The translations under genes and the position numbers were made by a program. Below, one piece after another: positions 9,602 to 20,437 of a stretch of 64,000 bases of DNA. A model generated the notes under the pieces. It searched no databases, was not told the origin of the DNA, and saw only the letters and a list, made by a program, of their open reading frames with translations. The number at the start of each line of letters is the position of its first letter. Positions within the stretch are counted from its first letter, which is position 1. Origin of the DNA: Liopterus haemorrhoidalis (taxonomy: Eukaryota > Arthropoda > Insecta > Coleoptera > Dytiscidae); assembly GCA_963971575.1 (NCBI GenBank), contig OZ020618.1, positions 47,754,509-47,818,508 on the forward strand, in the 5' to 3' direction.

Positions 9602-10735
9602 GGTGTGTGAATTCGTTCGGTCCGTTTTTTTTTTTCTTCCAGAAAAGATTTTATTGTAAAAAAACATGAGAAAATACACTATACAAAGTATTTCCCATTG
9701 CTTGCTATTATTTTTCCCATCTGTCTGGCAGTTCTTGTATTCCGTGACGAAAAAACGACTCGTCCTTCGAAGCGATCCATTCATTGAGCCATTTCTCTAT
9801 TTCTTCATAATTGTTCAAGGTCTGACCGGAAAGCCAGTGTGCCATCGATCTGAACAAGTGATAATCTGATGAAGCAATGTCTGGTGAATACGCCGAGTGA
9901 GGTAAACCGTCCCAGCCAAGTGCTTTCAAGGTGGCCTTCACAATCTTTCCAACATTTGGTCTAGCGTTATCATGCTGGAGGATCACTTTGTCGTATCTCT
10001 TTACATATTCTGGCCGCTTATTCTTCAATGCGTTGCTTAAACGGAGCAATTGTTGTTGGCAAAGTTCGGCAGTGATGGTTTGGCTCTGCTTTAATAGTTC
10101 ATGAGACACTACACCCTTCTGGTCCCACCATATACAGAGCAATACTTTCTTGCCGTGAATATTCCGCTTTGGTCTCGATGCGGATGGTTTTCCTGGGTCG
10201 CAAATGGATTTTTATTGTTTGGGATTATCGAAGTATATCCACATTTTCGTCTCCAGTCACAATACGATGCAAAAAACCTTTTCTTTTTTTGCCTGGCAAG
10301 CAAGATTTCAGACATGGGTTTGCTCCTCTCGATGTCTCTTTCTTTCAGTACGGCACCCATCTTCCTTCTTTGTAAATCTTTCCCATGGCTGCCAAACGCA
10401 CAGAAATTGTTGATCGATCAATATTGAACAATTACACGTGCTCATATTACGATTGATACGGATCTTCATCAATTAGCGCCTGAAATTCCTCGTCCTCGAA
10501 CTTCTTCGGCTGATCTGGAAGAGGTTTGCCATCGACACTGAAATCATCACTATTGAAACATAGAAACCATTCTATGCATGATTTATCAGTGGGAGCACTT
10601 TCACCATAAGCTTCTACGAGCATTCGATGAGCTTCAGTGGCTGATTTCTTCAAATGAAAACAGAAAATGAGAACTTCCCCGAAATGATACTTGACCATAC
10701 CTCAATAGAATTACTTTTTTAAGGGAACATTTTTC
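9602..10735 (-). mobile_element. Decayed mariner, 5' end missing (mar3 copy A)
   Basis: The 3' end reads 'ggtgtgtgaattcgttcggt' after a TA at 9600-9601 and matches both ends of the copy at 57673-59285. The other inverted repeat, expected near 10.8 kb, is absent: similarity ends just upstream of the start of the transposase, where another transposase remnant begins. Confidence 0.75.
9708..10698 (-). pseudogene. mar3 transposase, broken
   Basis: The minus strand encodes an N-terminal domain ('FHLKKSATEAHRMLVEAYG', about 10600-10660), a degraded middle including a 'TGDE' first catalytic motif near 10240-10260, and a long C-terminal open segment (9708-10142). That segment has the second catalytic motif 'LQHDNARPNVGK' and the third in 'YSPDIASSDYHLF', ending 'GIQELPDRWEK'. 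Domain order and D,D34D-type motifs are those of mariner. Frameshifts and stops separate the three blocks. Confidence 0.8.
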
Positions 10736-10741
10736 AGGTCT

Positions 10742-11010
10742 CATTTAAGTGCGCGGGGATGTAAAGTGACCCCCTCAGCCACCAGATCTTTCACCATGTG
10801 ATTATTTCTTATGGGTACCTGGAAGCTCGGGTTTACATTGAAAAACCATGGACTCTTGAAGCTCTATTGGTAGCCATAACTCGAGAAATACGAGCACTAT
10901 CACGCGCTATGCTTCAAGGGTTTGTGGACAATTTTTCCACCCGCCTGCAACAATATCTGGACAAGAACGGTCGCCACTTTGATGGCGTCATTTTGTGCCT
11001 TTCTTAAATG
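10742..11010 (+). pseudogene. Transposase C-terminal fragment, same lineage as the 34 kb element
   Basis: The plus strand reads 'PPDLSPCDYFLW'-like codons (about 10760-10805, frameshifted), then an open stretch 10798-11007 with 'GYLEARVYIEKPWTLEAL' and 'NFSTRLQQYLDKNGRHFDGVI'. This parallels, in order, the 'FLWGYLKSKVYANKPTSLAHL' and 'NFTVRLNECREREGLHLDDII' tail of the transposase at 34179-35264 but is clearly a different family. Only the third catalytic region and the tail survive. Confidence 0.7.
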
Positions 11011-11550
11011 GCATTGTATATGCAGTCTTTGGAAAAATAAAAATTGATATTTGTTCAAAATCATCTGTGTTAGAGTGTTTTGAAGAACATAACACTTCCT
11101 TACCGAACCCTGTATTTTGTTTTGCATAAATTGTCCACGCCTTGCTTATGTCAAAATACAAATTAATAAGACAACCTGTAAAATCCTGACCATTCCTATC
11201 AGTGTTTTTCTTTTCCTTTTCTCTATGGCTAAGACATGCGGCATACGCCAGATTCTAGAATCCCTAGATGCAAACAGACTAATAGGATAGAAACACGGAT
11301 AAGGGTTTTGCTAGAGATGACTATCACAGCAGGAGTCATGAATATTTGGAAGTAGCCAATGGTACAAAACAATAAAGTTGGTAGTTAGTTATGTACCTAC
11401 CTACCTACCCGCTGGCGTATGACTATATATCTATATTGCCATCGGTAATAAATTGTTCTAAAAACGATATTGTTCTATTTTCGTTGATGATAAGTAATTC
11501 TAAATTAACTGGGAACTGATTATGTATTGTATTTTATAAATTCTCGAATA
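11011..11550. other. No gene recognised
   Basis: AT-rich; contains a short (ctac)n-like tract near 11395-11410. The first 150 bases may be the 3' untranslated end of the preceding transposon fragment. Confidence 0.5.
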
Positions 11551-11554
11551 GTAT

Positions 11555-12290
11555 TAAGCGTGGGCTTGCGTAAATAGTATATTCCAGGAATATATGATTT
11601 AAATTTCCAACTGTTTCATTGTTGTAATTTTAACATGTGATGTTCCGGTGTCCGACAATGACGCAGTCTAATTCTAGAAAACATAACTAGAAACTTTCTA
11701 ATACTATGCTTCTTTTGGAACCCTGGTTTGTTATCCATAAGTGGGAATGTTTATAAGTAACGCAATTTTTAGTAGAATTTGACTAATCACACTGTCAATC
11801 GTTTTTATTGGTGTTCCATACTACTTGGAGTAAAGTATCAACCGGAATTTTTAGGTAATAAGTTGTTGATAGAGTTTTTAGCCAAACTAACTGCAAGGTT
11901 GTTATTTTTAATCCTTTTGTGGGCTGGTATCCATATGAAGAATACTTTGTAACCTCTCTATGTTATTCAATATTTTATATCCTAAGTAATTGAGTGTGAC
12001 TTGATATATTATTTAAATACTGTAGAACACTGCGAGAGTAAGTAAATAGATATATTTGATTAATAGAGAAGATAATATTCAAACAATATTTTAATGCCTC
12101 TAAAATAGCCAAAGCTTCTGCAATACAAATAGAGCAAAGGTTTGATAAATTGAATTGACGACCAACCCCATTTACATTGTCCCAAAACGCCGTTTCTGTA
12201 TTATTCTTATTCTTTGACCCATCTGTAAAATTTTTTAGAGTAAGGCCATTTATTTTTTACTTCTTCTTCAAATTGTTCGTTATAAATAAT
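11555..12290 (-). pseudogene. LINE ORF2 RNase H domain and C-terminus (I/Jockey-like), decayed
   Basis: Minus-strand codons give 'FTDGSKNKNNTETAFW' (about 12185-12235), 'AEALAILEALKYC' (about 12080-12120), 'FIWIPAHKRI' (about 11915-11945) and, further on, 'RIRLRHCRTPEHHM' (about 11630-11670) and a 'FLEYTIY' end. This is an RNase H domain (DGS start, AEA helix, final W-x-P-x-H motif) followed by the usual C-terminal tract of RNase H-bearing LINEs. Stops and frame changes are frequent. RNase H would remove RNA from the RNA:DNA hybrid during insertion. Confidence 0.7.
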
Positions 12291-12299
12291 AGAGTTATT

Positions 12300-12955
12300 T
12301 TGTATAGACTTTAATATAGGACTATCTTAAATATCAGTGGTGACTTAAAAATAAATTCTATTCTTATTAACACATATTTGTCGTTTGACTTCCTGTCCAG
12401 TAGATCTCATTATTCAAATATTATGAAAATATAAAGGACATCGTTATTTTTATCAGAAATATGAGCTTTTGGTTGCTTATAGGGTATCGAACGTGCGTCT
12501 CTTGCTTTGTAGGAGATAAAAAGAAGGTATATTAAAGAGAACGGCGAGGATCTCCTTTAAATAAACCCGAAATCGATTCGGTAACTTGAAACAATAATGC
12601 ACGTTTCCTTGTTTGTTAACATAAATGTCATAATTTATGTAAACCACTTTGACATTTACAGTGCTCAAATAAATTAGTGCTAAATGTCATATTCTATAAA
12701 CAAACACATTGTTACAATTCTTTCATTATCTAATTAAAATTTTCTGAAAACCCACTTGAGTGTGTTCTTTTAATTATAAAAGTGAAAGAAAGCAATTAAT
12801 AAAATCCAGAAATTAAAATGAATATTCTTAAAAGTGCTTTTAAATGATAAAAAATTTAACGTTATTCCTTAAAATTAAATGAATTTATGTGTCTAAAGCC
12901 TAGTACACACTAGTAGAAAATGCGTAAGGTTTTGTATAAGACACACGATTTAAGT
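12300..12955. other. No gene recognised
   Basis: AT-rich; a 63-codon minus-strand frame at 12477-12668 has no motif and is not called. Confidence 0.5.
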
Positions 12956-12959
12956 TTTC

Positions 12960-13271
12960 TCAACGCAAAATTATTTTTTTTAACGAAGACGCAAGAAAAT
13001 CAATATGCCGTTCCCAATTTAATTGGCCGTCGATAATTAAGCCTAGGAACTTGACTGGTTCGCCAAAAGTGATGTCGTTGGCTATGTTCCGGTTTAGCGA
13101 GAATATTAAATTATGAGTTTTATTCTCATTTAGGGTAAGGAGATTGGCAAAAAACCAATCTTTGGCTTTGCTCATCGACTGCTCGGCTATTTGGTGCAGT
13201 TCTTCAGGAGAGGAATGTCTGGATAATATAGTGGTGTCATCTGCGAATAGGATGACATCAGAGCTGCCAAC
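12960..13271 (-). pseudogene. LINE RT fragment with FADD box
   Basis: Read from 13271 downward: 'SDVILFADDTTILSRH' (RT active site with FADD intact), then 'PEELHQIAEQSMSKAKDWF', 'EPVKFLGLIIDGQLNWERHI', ending near 12960. It is nearly identical to the matching part of the LINE at 31561-32574, so both derive from one family. Everything upstream of the FADD box and downstream of the thumb start is absent. Confidence 0.8.
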
Positions 13272-13274
13272 GTA

Positions 13275-13883
13275 ATTTGAAGCAACGTAAAAATTCTTTT
13301 CCTAGCCCGGAAATCTGTTTCTACCCTTTTTTATTCTCATATAATTTGGAACACCTTTTCCAGTTCAATATTCTGAAATATGCAGACTCGATTTATTTTG
13401 TAAGTAGCTCCATTACAGCATCTGACAAGGCGGAAGCTTTGTGAAACTTCCCTGCTTTGTTAGATACGAGACTCGAACAGAATTGAGTCTAGGAACATAC
13501 AGAATGAACATTGTCACTAACACTAGTTATTTAGATCAGTAAAGAGTAGAAACTACTAACTATTGATTGTAGATTACAAAAGAACTATTGCAGAAAATTT
13601 AAACAAATATTTTCAATCTATTCTAGTTAAGAGAAACTTCATAATTCCATAATAAGGATAATACTAAGGATAATATGAAAGAAATAGTCACGAGTTTATA
13701 ATATTATCTAAGATTACACTGGTCTAATTTCGTGATAACTTGCGCGTAATAATAAAGCGCGCAGTTTCTGTGCTACAATATTATAATTATAAATTTGTTT
13801 TTGTTTTACTACTACTTATAAAAGCAGCAATATTTAAAAAAATATAAATTATACTACATGGTGGGATGCAAGAATTTCCTTTT
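13275..13883. other. No gene recognised
   Basis: AT-rich sequence between a LINE fragment and repeat U; no motif or repeat partner noticed. Confidence 0.5.
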
Positions 13884-14575
13884 TACTTGCCCGACCTTAA
13901 TATATAAGGGGCAAGTATTGTAATCGCGAAAATTTTCGATGTCGAGATTTTGACGGATGACCACGTTTCATGGTCCAGGGAATCCAAAAAACCTATTTTC
14001 GAAGTGCCGTCCGTATGTGTGTGTGTGTGTCTGTGTGTCTGTGTGTCTGTGTGTATACACGATAACTCAAAAACGGTTTAACTTAAAGAGTTCGTTCTGG
14101 TACTAAAAAATTCTCCTATTAAATGGGAAGAACCCTATTGTTTTTTATAAAAATCGATTGACTAGAAATGGGAGTTTACTCGTGTCGATTTTAATAGTTT
14201 TGCGAATATTTAGCAACAGAAAAATATTTCGAAAAAATTTATTGAACAAAAGTTACTATAAATGCAATAACTAATAACTTTTATTTGAGACGTTTTTTGA
14301 TAAAACGAAAAATTTCGAAAAATTTTTGTAAAATTATTTAAAATTTTTCCAAGTCTCAATTTTTTCATACTTATATGTAACGTTTCCATGGTCATGATAA
14401 TTAATTCGTAACTAGTAAAGCAAGCCTTGGACAAAAATTTGTATAGAACATAATTTGATGTATTTTTGAAGATTTATCTAAATATTTAATTTTTTTTTTT
14501 TTTTAGTTTACATTTTTTTTTAAATATTTTTTTTATGGGAGGGCAAGTCTAGCGTAGGTTTCCTTTCGCCACTGG
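13884..14575 (+). repeat. Repeat family U, copy 1
   Basis: Starts with a self-complementary end 'acttgcccgacc...ggggcaagt' (13884-13915) and ends '...gtttcctttcgccactgg'. The inverted copy at 19762-20437 matches throughout, including a (gt)n tract (about 14015-14054) and 'ccatggtcatgataattaat'. About 690 bp, noncoding: a 74-codon frame conserved in both copies is just repeat similarity. The two ends share 'acttgccc' but are not simple inverted repeats. Confidence 0.75.
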
Positions 14576-14684
14576 TTTTTTTTGAAGGCGAATGAAATAA
14601 AAGTTGTCGTGATATAAGTTGTAAGTTTTGATAACAATTCAAATTGTTGTTAGTTTGTACAGGAAACCGGATTAAAATTAAATA

Positions 14685-15165
14685 AAATAGTTAAATTTGT
14701 CGAAAATCTGGTTATATCAAGTTATAGTACGTCCTGTACTTATGTATAACCCCAAATCATGGACCTTAACAAAGCGAGATCGACGTCACCTCATAGTTTT
14801 CGAAAATAAAATATTACGCAGAATTTTTAGTCCCATTCAAATTAACTGTGAATGGCGAATCCGTAAGAACAAAGATAACCGGGAACTGTACTTAAGGCCG
14901 AGTATAGGATGAGAAATGGATAAGACACGTTAGGAGGATGAGGAAGGACAGAAAGGTTAGGAAGATGTGGGAAGGAAGAGTGAATACCAGTCGACCAATG
15001 GAAAGACCTCGCGAGAGATGGAGAGATCAGCTAACCGAATATTTAACAAGTATTGGTATACAGGGTACTTGGCAAGACCTGACAATGAAGAGATCAAGAT
15101 GGAGTAAGTGAGTAAGGCCAAAAGTCAACCTGACTAATAGAACCTGAAGAAGAAGAAGAAGATTA
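14685..15165 (+). pseudogene. LINE ORF2 C-terminal tail
   Basis: Codons in shifting frames give 'IVRPVLMYNPKSWTLTKRD', 'HLIVFENKILRRIFSPIQ', 'GEWRIRKNKDNRELYLRP', then degraded 'RMRKDRKVRKMWEGR' and 'RPRERWRDQ', finishing with an (aag)n tract near 15147-15160. The 'RPVLTYGSETWTLTK...LRRIFGP' block is the conserved segment after the RT in many insect LINEs. Stop codons occur within. The purine-rich tail may be the retrotransposon 3' end. Confidence 0.75.
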
Positions 15166-15402
15166 TTTAATCATATTCCGTGTGTACAATGAAACGCGGA
15201 AAATAGCAGTTTAACATGGGATTTTAAATAAACGTGGAAATTGGCTCTTCTGTACATTTTAGAGCAAACAAAAATTTGTTTAAAATTAGTTTTTATTTTT
15301 AAATTTAAATTTTATGCTAAATATCTGTACACTAGATATTTGGAAAATAAAATGATATTTTCGTCAAAATTCATATAGACGTGGAAATAAACATAAAACA
15401 AA

Positions 15403-15545
15403 ATAGTAATGTAGTAGACGGCTGTCCTGCTCATAAATCAGTGATGGTCAGACAAGATCTTGACGAAGTATTTCCCGATACATGGATTGGATTTAGCGCC
15501 AAACGCATGGATTGGATTTAGCGAATTTTATGGGGTTATTTGGAG
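15403..15545 (+). pseudogene. Transposase catalytic fragment (Tc1/mariner superfamily)
   Basis: Reads 'VVDGCPAHKSVMVRQDL' then 'DEVFPDTWIG', paralleling 'QQDGATSH...' and the run-up to 'SPDL' in the 34 kb lineage, then 'ILWGYLE'. A 26-bp direct duplication containing 'catggattggatttagcg' interrupts it. Only this short piece survives. Confidence 0.5.
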
Positions 15546-15884
15546 ATCTTACCTTCTGTGCCCCTTATACGTCTATCATACGTGTTCCTATTGGGATCCT
15601 ATTATTTTTTTTATTTTTATTATTTAAAATCAAAAATTTACTTAGTAAACACTATGTATAATTTAATCTCTAGTAATCTATAAAATGTATATGCAAATCA
15701 AATGCAACCTTCACTCAATAAGAGTCCGGTCTGCTATATATATGGCAACACTATTGACAGACCCATATGATTTCTGGATAGTACCAACCTTCAAACGAGA
15801 CGTGTGAAAATTTCATGACATTCTGACAATTAGTTTAGAGGTTACAGTGTTTTTAGTGACTCCAGTTTTGTAATTTTCAAAAGA

Positions 15885-16110
15885 ATGGTTAAATATAATT
15901 TCGTGTGTTGATTAATCATTGTTTTTTGATGGGAAAAAATACTGTTGAAGCCAAACAGTGGCTTGATAAGCGTTATAGAGATTCTGCACCAGGCAAATCA
16001 ACTATTACTGATTGGTATGCTGAATTTAAATTAATTAATTAATTATAATTTTTTTAATTTTGTTGGATGTGTTAATGGCTTTGGAATGAATGTATCACTC
16101 TTGAATGTAT
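15885..16110 (+). pseudogene. mar2 transposase remnant (two termini)
   Basis: The first about 140 bases encode the N-terminus (parallel to the reverse complement of 5145-5267), reading to 'TITDWYAEFK'. After an AT-rich joint, 'gaatgaatgtatcactcttg' matches the C-terminal 'WNECITLE' of copy A. An internal deletion has removed everything between, including all catalytic aspartates; an early in-frame stop is also present. Confidence 0.75.
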
Positions 16111-16500
16111 ATCAGGTCTACAAGTATGAAATGCGGATTTTTTTCAAACTTGCCGTGCAAACAGAGTGTATAGTTCAAATTTTCAACACATATGGCGTTT
16201 TGTTAAGTTATCATTAAGTGTCAAATGCGTATAGGTTATAATTTGAAAAGTGATCATATAGTTTTGTTTTACTGTGTTAAAAATGTCAAATTTTGTGCCA
16301 AATAAAGAGCATTCGCGGAGAGTACTACTGTTTTGTTTTCATTTGAAAAAAACTGCTGCTGAATCATACCGACTGCTTCGAGAAGCTTATGGTGAATATG
16401 CTCCATCGCAAGATACGTGTGAACGATGGTTTCGGCGTTTCAAAAGTGGTGACTTTGAACATGGAAAACCTCCAAAAAAATATGAAGATACAAAATTGGA

Positions 16501-17362
16501 GCCTCATTTGGGTACCAGGTCATAAAGGAATATATGGCAATGAAAAAGCAGATAGAGAAGCTAGAGCAGCATACTCATCAGAAAACTCCTCAGAAATAAA
16601 CATTAAAACACCGTACAGCACCACAATAAATGAGAAAAAAGGAGAACTGCGGGAAAATTTTAAAAAGTGGTACAGCAAGCTATGTAGAAATACTGGAGTA
16701 AATTACTATAAATTTAACAGTGAACTAAAAGACAATCCATGGTTTACGTACTCGCAAAATAGAGACTTCATTAGTACTATAATAAGATTAAAATCTGGAC
16801 ATAATAAGTGCGCGGCCCATCTTAATAGAATTGGTGTAGTGATAAACAATAAATGTGATTGTGGGGAAGAAGCCACTGCTGAACACATAGTGCTACAGTG
16901 CATCCTCCACAAAAGAAATATCAACCAGCTATTTCACAATATCTTATCTACCACCAAAACTCTCCCGATAAACATTAGTTACCTCGTATCAAATGAACAC
17001 GAACTTAAAATTGCTCTATATAGACATATAAAGAAGTGCAATATAAATATCTAAATAAGACTTTATATATAAAAATTAACTTTATATAAAAAAGGAAGGA
17101 AGAAAAAAAGAAACCGAAAACAGTTATTTGCGGTTTTTTTTTTTTTTTTGTTTGGACATTGTAATATATATGTATTTATTATGTTAAATTTGTTTAATGA
17201 TTACAAATGCTTTTGTATTTTATTCAAAATTTAGTTTCAACAATGAAGGATTGTAATAAGTTTATATTTACACTATTGTATCAAGATGTATCGATTTATA
17301 TAAGTGACTATGGAGGTAATTTCCAAGGTCAAATAAAACCAATTAAAAAAAAAAAAAAAAAA
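16501..17362 (+). mobile_element. 5'-truncated LINE insertion with poly(A) and target duplication
   Basis: The insertion is bounded by the 11-bp repeat 'acaaaattgga' (16490-16500 and 17363-17373), which occurs once in uninterrupted mar4 copies. It ends in a run of 17 or more A with short internal variation (17345-17362). Together these are the direct signature of target-primed reverse transcription. Confidence 0.9.
16503..17054 (+). pseudogene. LINE RNase H end and C-terminal domain
   Basis: The open frame starts within the RNase H domain at 'IWVPGHKGIYGNEKADREAR', the last conserved RNase H block (W-x-P-x-H-x-G-I-x-G-N-E-x-A-D). It then runs through a tract ending in a Cys/His cluster, 'NKCDCGEEATAEHIVLQC', typical of the zinc-knuckle tail of I/Jockey-like LINE ORF2 proteins. 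It stops at 17052-17054, followed by about 300 bp of 3' untranslated sequence. The frame is uninterrupted, suggesting a fairly recent insertion, but the RT and endonuclease are missing through 5' truncation. The first bases of the long open frame before 16500 belong to mar4, not the LINE. Confidence 0.85.
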
Positions 17363-18132
17363 ACAAAATTGGAAACATTGCTACAGGAAGACGATAGACA
17401 ATCACAAAAACCACTAGCAGAACAGTTAGGTGTTAGTCAACAAGCTGTTTCCAATCGCCTACGAGAGATGGGTAAGGTCCAGAAAGTCGGCAGATGGGTT
17501 CCACATGCATTGAATGAGAAGCAGATGGAAAAACGCAAAAACACTTGTGAAATTTTGCTTGCACGATACAAAAGAAAGTCTTTCTTGCATCGTATCATTA
17601 CTGGCGATGAAAAATAGATTTATTTTGAAAATCCCAAATGAAAAAAATCATGGGTGAACCCAGGCTCCCATCCACATCAACTGCAAGACCGAATCGCTTT
17701 GGCAAAAAGACAATGCTCTGTACTTGGTGGGACAAATAGATGAATGGTTTGCGGGGAAAGGGGAAGAGTTCTACTGACGAGGTATTCACAAATTGCCTGA
17801 AAGATGGGAAAAATGTATAACTTCTAATGGAGCATACTTTGAATAAATAAACTTGTACTAATGGAGCATACTTTGAATAAATAAACTTGTACTGTTCTTT
17901 TGAGTTTAATGTGTTTTATTTTTTAAAAAAATCCGCATTTCATACTTGTAGACCTGGTAAAGTCGAATTTCTAAAAAAAAATTGTTTTTCTTAGTTAGAC
18001 CGGAAACTTATTGAGCGACGTGGTATAGTTACTGATGTTGAGGTACCCTTTAAATTTTCCTAAATAAAAAAAAAAAAAATCTACCAAGCACTTTTAAATC
18101 ATAAAAATTGCATTAACATGGTAACAGAATTA

Positions 18133-19318
18133 TAGTCGGATTGCTGATAGGTGACTGTTACACGTATGTATCAAGTAATGCATTTATATAATAATCTAGT
18201 TACCATTTTTCAGCGATTTTAAAAATGTTTTTTGTTATTTGTCTTAGCTGTCCGTGTCTGTTAATAATATTAATTGATAGATCTTGCGGCCAATTATTAA
18301 ATTTACAAACTTTAATTTTAAATCTGCTGGAATATTTTAAATCCGAAAAAGAGAACAATGGACCACTTATTTCTCTATCTTGTGTCCGTCAAAGAGTAGC
18401 AGCTGCCTTAAAGATTTCGGAATCAACAATTCGTAGAATTATAAAATGTAATAAATCTGAACTTCTCACTAACAAAATCACGAGAAAACGAAGGAAATTA
18501 AAATCTGAAGCAGTTTATTTTATTGATACATTGTTACAAACGTATGGTCATAAAGTACTTAGATTACCTCCTTATCACTGCCAGTTTAACACCATTGAAC
18601 TAATTTGGGGTATAACAAAAAATTATTATTATAGACATATTGGTCAAAACGGATATAGTGATAACAAAGTTTTGAAAATGTGGCAAGTAGCCTGTGATCA
18701 AATTAGTTGTGAAACTCGGGCAAAATCTGTTAAAAAAAACGAAAATTTAATAAATGATTGGTGGGAACGGGAAAGGATTGTTGATGATATTAATCCAATA
18801 ATAATAAATACAAGAAATGACAGCGATAGTTCAGATGACGACGATATCATGCATTACAGTGACTAATTTTTTTTAAATAACAATAAACATTTAAATACAA
18901 CTTGTAGCAATATATTATATGAATAAATATATTTTTACTTAATATTTTATTACTTTGTACTTAGGGGAAACATAAAAATTTAATTTAATTAAACAACAAA
19001 TTATAATCCAAAATTTACGTATGACTATAAGTTTTTCCTTATTTATAATTATTACCTTAAAATTAATAATTTTGTTTGTTTGAATACTGCTGTAAATTTA
19101 TTTTCATGCTCAAATTAGTAAAGATATCTACGAATCATGCCGTTTCTTTCTAATGCTTTGTTTTTTATTAAAATAATTTGGAAGGTTAGTTGTGAACTTG
19201 CGTCACTATACGTTAATATGGGTATGCAAATAATTATAATGATATAGACAGAGAAAGCATATAGTATTGTATATCGATACTTGTAGCAACGAACAGTCAC
19301 CTATCAGCAATCCGACTA
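18133..19318 (+). mobile_element. IS630/Tc1-like DNA transposon, internally deleted
   Basis: Inverted ends 'tagtcggattgctgataggt' at both sides, abutting TA (18131-18132, 19319-19320). About 1.19 kb, carrying a shortened transposase gene. The MITE at 7913-8437 shares both ends and is a shorter deletion form. Confidence 0.9.
18225..18866 (+). pseudogene. DDE transposase (IS630-like) with catalytic core deleted
   Basis: The frame has an N-terminal helix-turn-helix ('SCVRQRVAAALKISESTIRR', about 18380-18440) followed closely by 'GHKVLRLPPYHCQFNTIELIW' (about 18545-18610), the block carrying the third catalytic acidic residue (the Glu of 'N-T/P-I-E') in many IS630-like eukaryotic transposases. 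It ends in an acidic tail 'DSDSSDDDDIMHYSD'. At 213 codons it is far shorter than the roughly 350-400 expected, and the first two catalytic aspartates are missing. The likely original start, ATG-GCT-TGC seen in the MITE copy, is changed to AGA-TCT-TGC here; the upstream in-frame ATG at 18225 is probably not the real start. Confidence 0.75.
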
Positions 19319-19320
19319 TA

Positions 19321-19761
19321 GTAATAAATCCTGTATTAAATCCTCAGGACAATATCTAAATAATCAACAAAAACCTTTATTTAATTCTATAAATTATGAT
19401 ATATACTTAGTAGGATTACCCTCTAAAACGATTGTTTTTTATAATCCCTTTATTCAGTTTCTCTTTGAACATGTTTACATCAAAAATTTACGAGTATCAA
19501 CAACACTTTGTTCGCGGAACTTAAAGGAAATTAACTGGAAGAGGATATAACTTAACACACAAATTTCATCCTTAAGGAAGAATGAGATTTGAAAACATAT
19601 GTTTCAAAATGTGATTCTAAGGTTTTGGAAAGTAAACTTTAAAAAGTTTTGGCGATAAAATGAATATAAGAGTCTTACGACGATCCAGAACATTTGAGGG
19701 ATTCAGACTAATGGATTATGCTATTTATAAGTTAAAATCTATATTCAAGTTACACTTAAAA
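19321..19761. other. No gene recognised
   Basis: AT-rich sequence between the IS630-like element and repeat U copy 2. Confidence 0.5.
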
Positions 19762-20437
19762 CCAGTGGCGAAAGGAAACCTCCGCTAGACTTGCCCTCCT
19801 ACAAAAAAAAAAATAAATTTAAATATTTTTTTTTTAAATATTTAGATAAATCTATCAAATACATCAAATTATGTTCTATACAAATTTTTGTCCAATGCTT
19901 GGTTTACTAGTTACGAATTAATTATCATAACCATGGAAACGTTACATATAAGTATGAAAAAATTGAGACTTGGAAAAATTTTAAATAATTTTACTAAAAT
20001 TTATCGAAATTTTTCGTTTTATCAAAAAACGTCTCAAATAAAATTTATTAGTTATTGCATTTATAGTAACTTTTGTTCCATAAATTTTTTCGAAATATTT
20101 TTCTGTTGCTAAAAATTCGCAAAAATCTTAAAATCGACACGAGTAAACTCCCATTTCTAGTCAACCGATTTTCATAAAAAACAATAGGGTTCTTCCCATT
20201 TAATAGGAGAATTTTTTAGTACCAGAACGAATTCTCTAAGTTGAACCGTTTTTGAGTTATCGTGTATACACACAGACACACACACAGACACACAGACATA
20301 CACACATACGGACGGCACTTCGAAAATAGGTTTTTTGGATTTCCTGGACCATGAAACGTGGTCATCAGTCAAAATCTCGGCATCGAAAATTTTCGCGATT
20401 ACAATACTTGCCCCTTATATATTAAGGTCGGGCAAGT
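19762..20437 (-). repeat. Repeat family U, copy 2
   Basis: Inverted copy of 13884-14575, beginning 'ccagtggcgaaaggaaacct' and ending with the self-complementary '...aaggtcgggcaagt' (20406-20437). Contains an (ac)n tract (about 20264-20310). Directly abuts Z copy 2. Confidence 0.75.

Larger units (their letters stand above)
16283..17845 (+). pseudogene. mar4 transposase, interrupted by LINE and deleted
   Basis: Starts 'MSNFVPNKEHSRRVLLF' at 16283 and encodes the first helix-turn-helix to 'KYEDTKLE', where the LINE at 16501-17362 splits it. A 15-bp in-frame deletion has removed 'DL.DK' before that. It resumes at 17364 with 'TKLETLLQEDDRQSQKPL' and the second helix-turn-helix ('AVSNRLREMGK'), reaches the first catalytic motif 'ITGDEK', then meets a stop (17616). 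Further on there are another stop, a frameshift, and a deletion joining 'WWDK' to the C-terminal 'DEWFAGKGEEFY' region, removing the second and third catalytic aspartates. Completely inactive. Confidence 0.85.
16112..17957 (+). mobile_element. mariner mar4 copy 1, containing a LINE insertion
   Basis: Left end 'tcaggtctacaagtatgaaa' and right end (reverse complement) 'ccaggtctacaagtatgaaa', both abutting TA (16110-16111, 17958-17959) inside mar2 copy B. Three other copies lie at 23303, 36247 and 60384. The 3' part has a tandem duplication of about 36-40 bp ('taatggagcatactttgaat' repeated at about 17827 and 17863). Confidence 0.9.
15705..18023 (+). mobile_element. mar2 copy B, deleted and interrupted by nested insertions
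   Basis: The 5' end '...cttcactcaataagagtccg' and 3' end '...ttgagcgacgtgg' match mar2 copy A; TA follows the 3' end (18024-18025), while the 5' TA is not preserved. The mar2 sequence is 15705-16111 plus 17958-18023; everything between is mar4 copy 1, which itself contains a LINE insertion. Most of the mar2 transposase is deleted near 16027-16075. Confidence 0.8.

Noticed and set aside
16389..16500. 221-codon ORF start upstream of the LINE insertion
   Set aside because: The first 37 codons are mar4 sequence in a wrong frame; the LINE protein begins only at the insertion boundary.
19888..20112. 74-codon ORF present in two copies (also 14210-14434, minus)
   Set aside because: Both lie inside copies of repeat U and are conserved only because the repeat is; composition is AT-driven and no motif is present.
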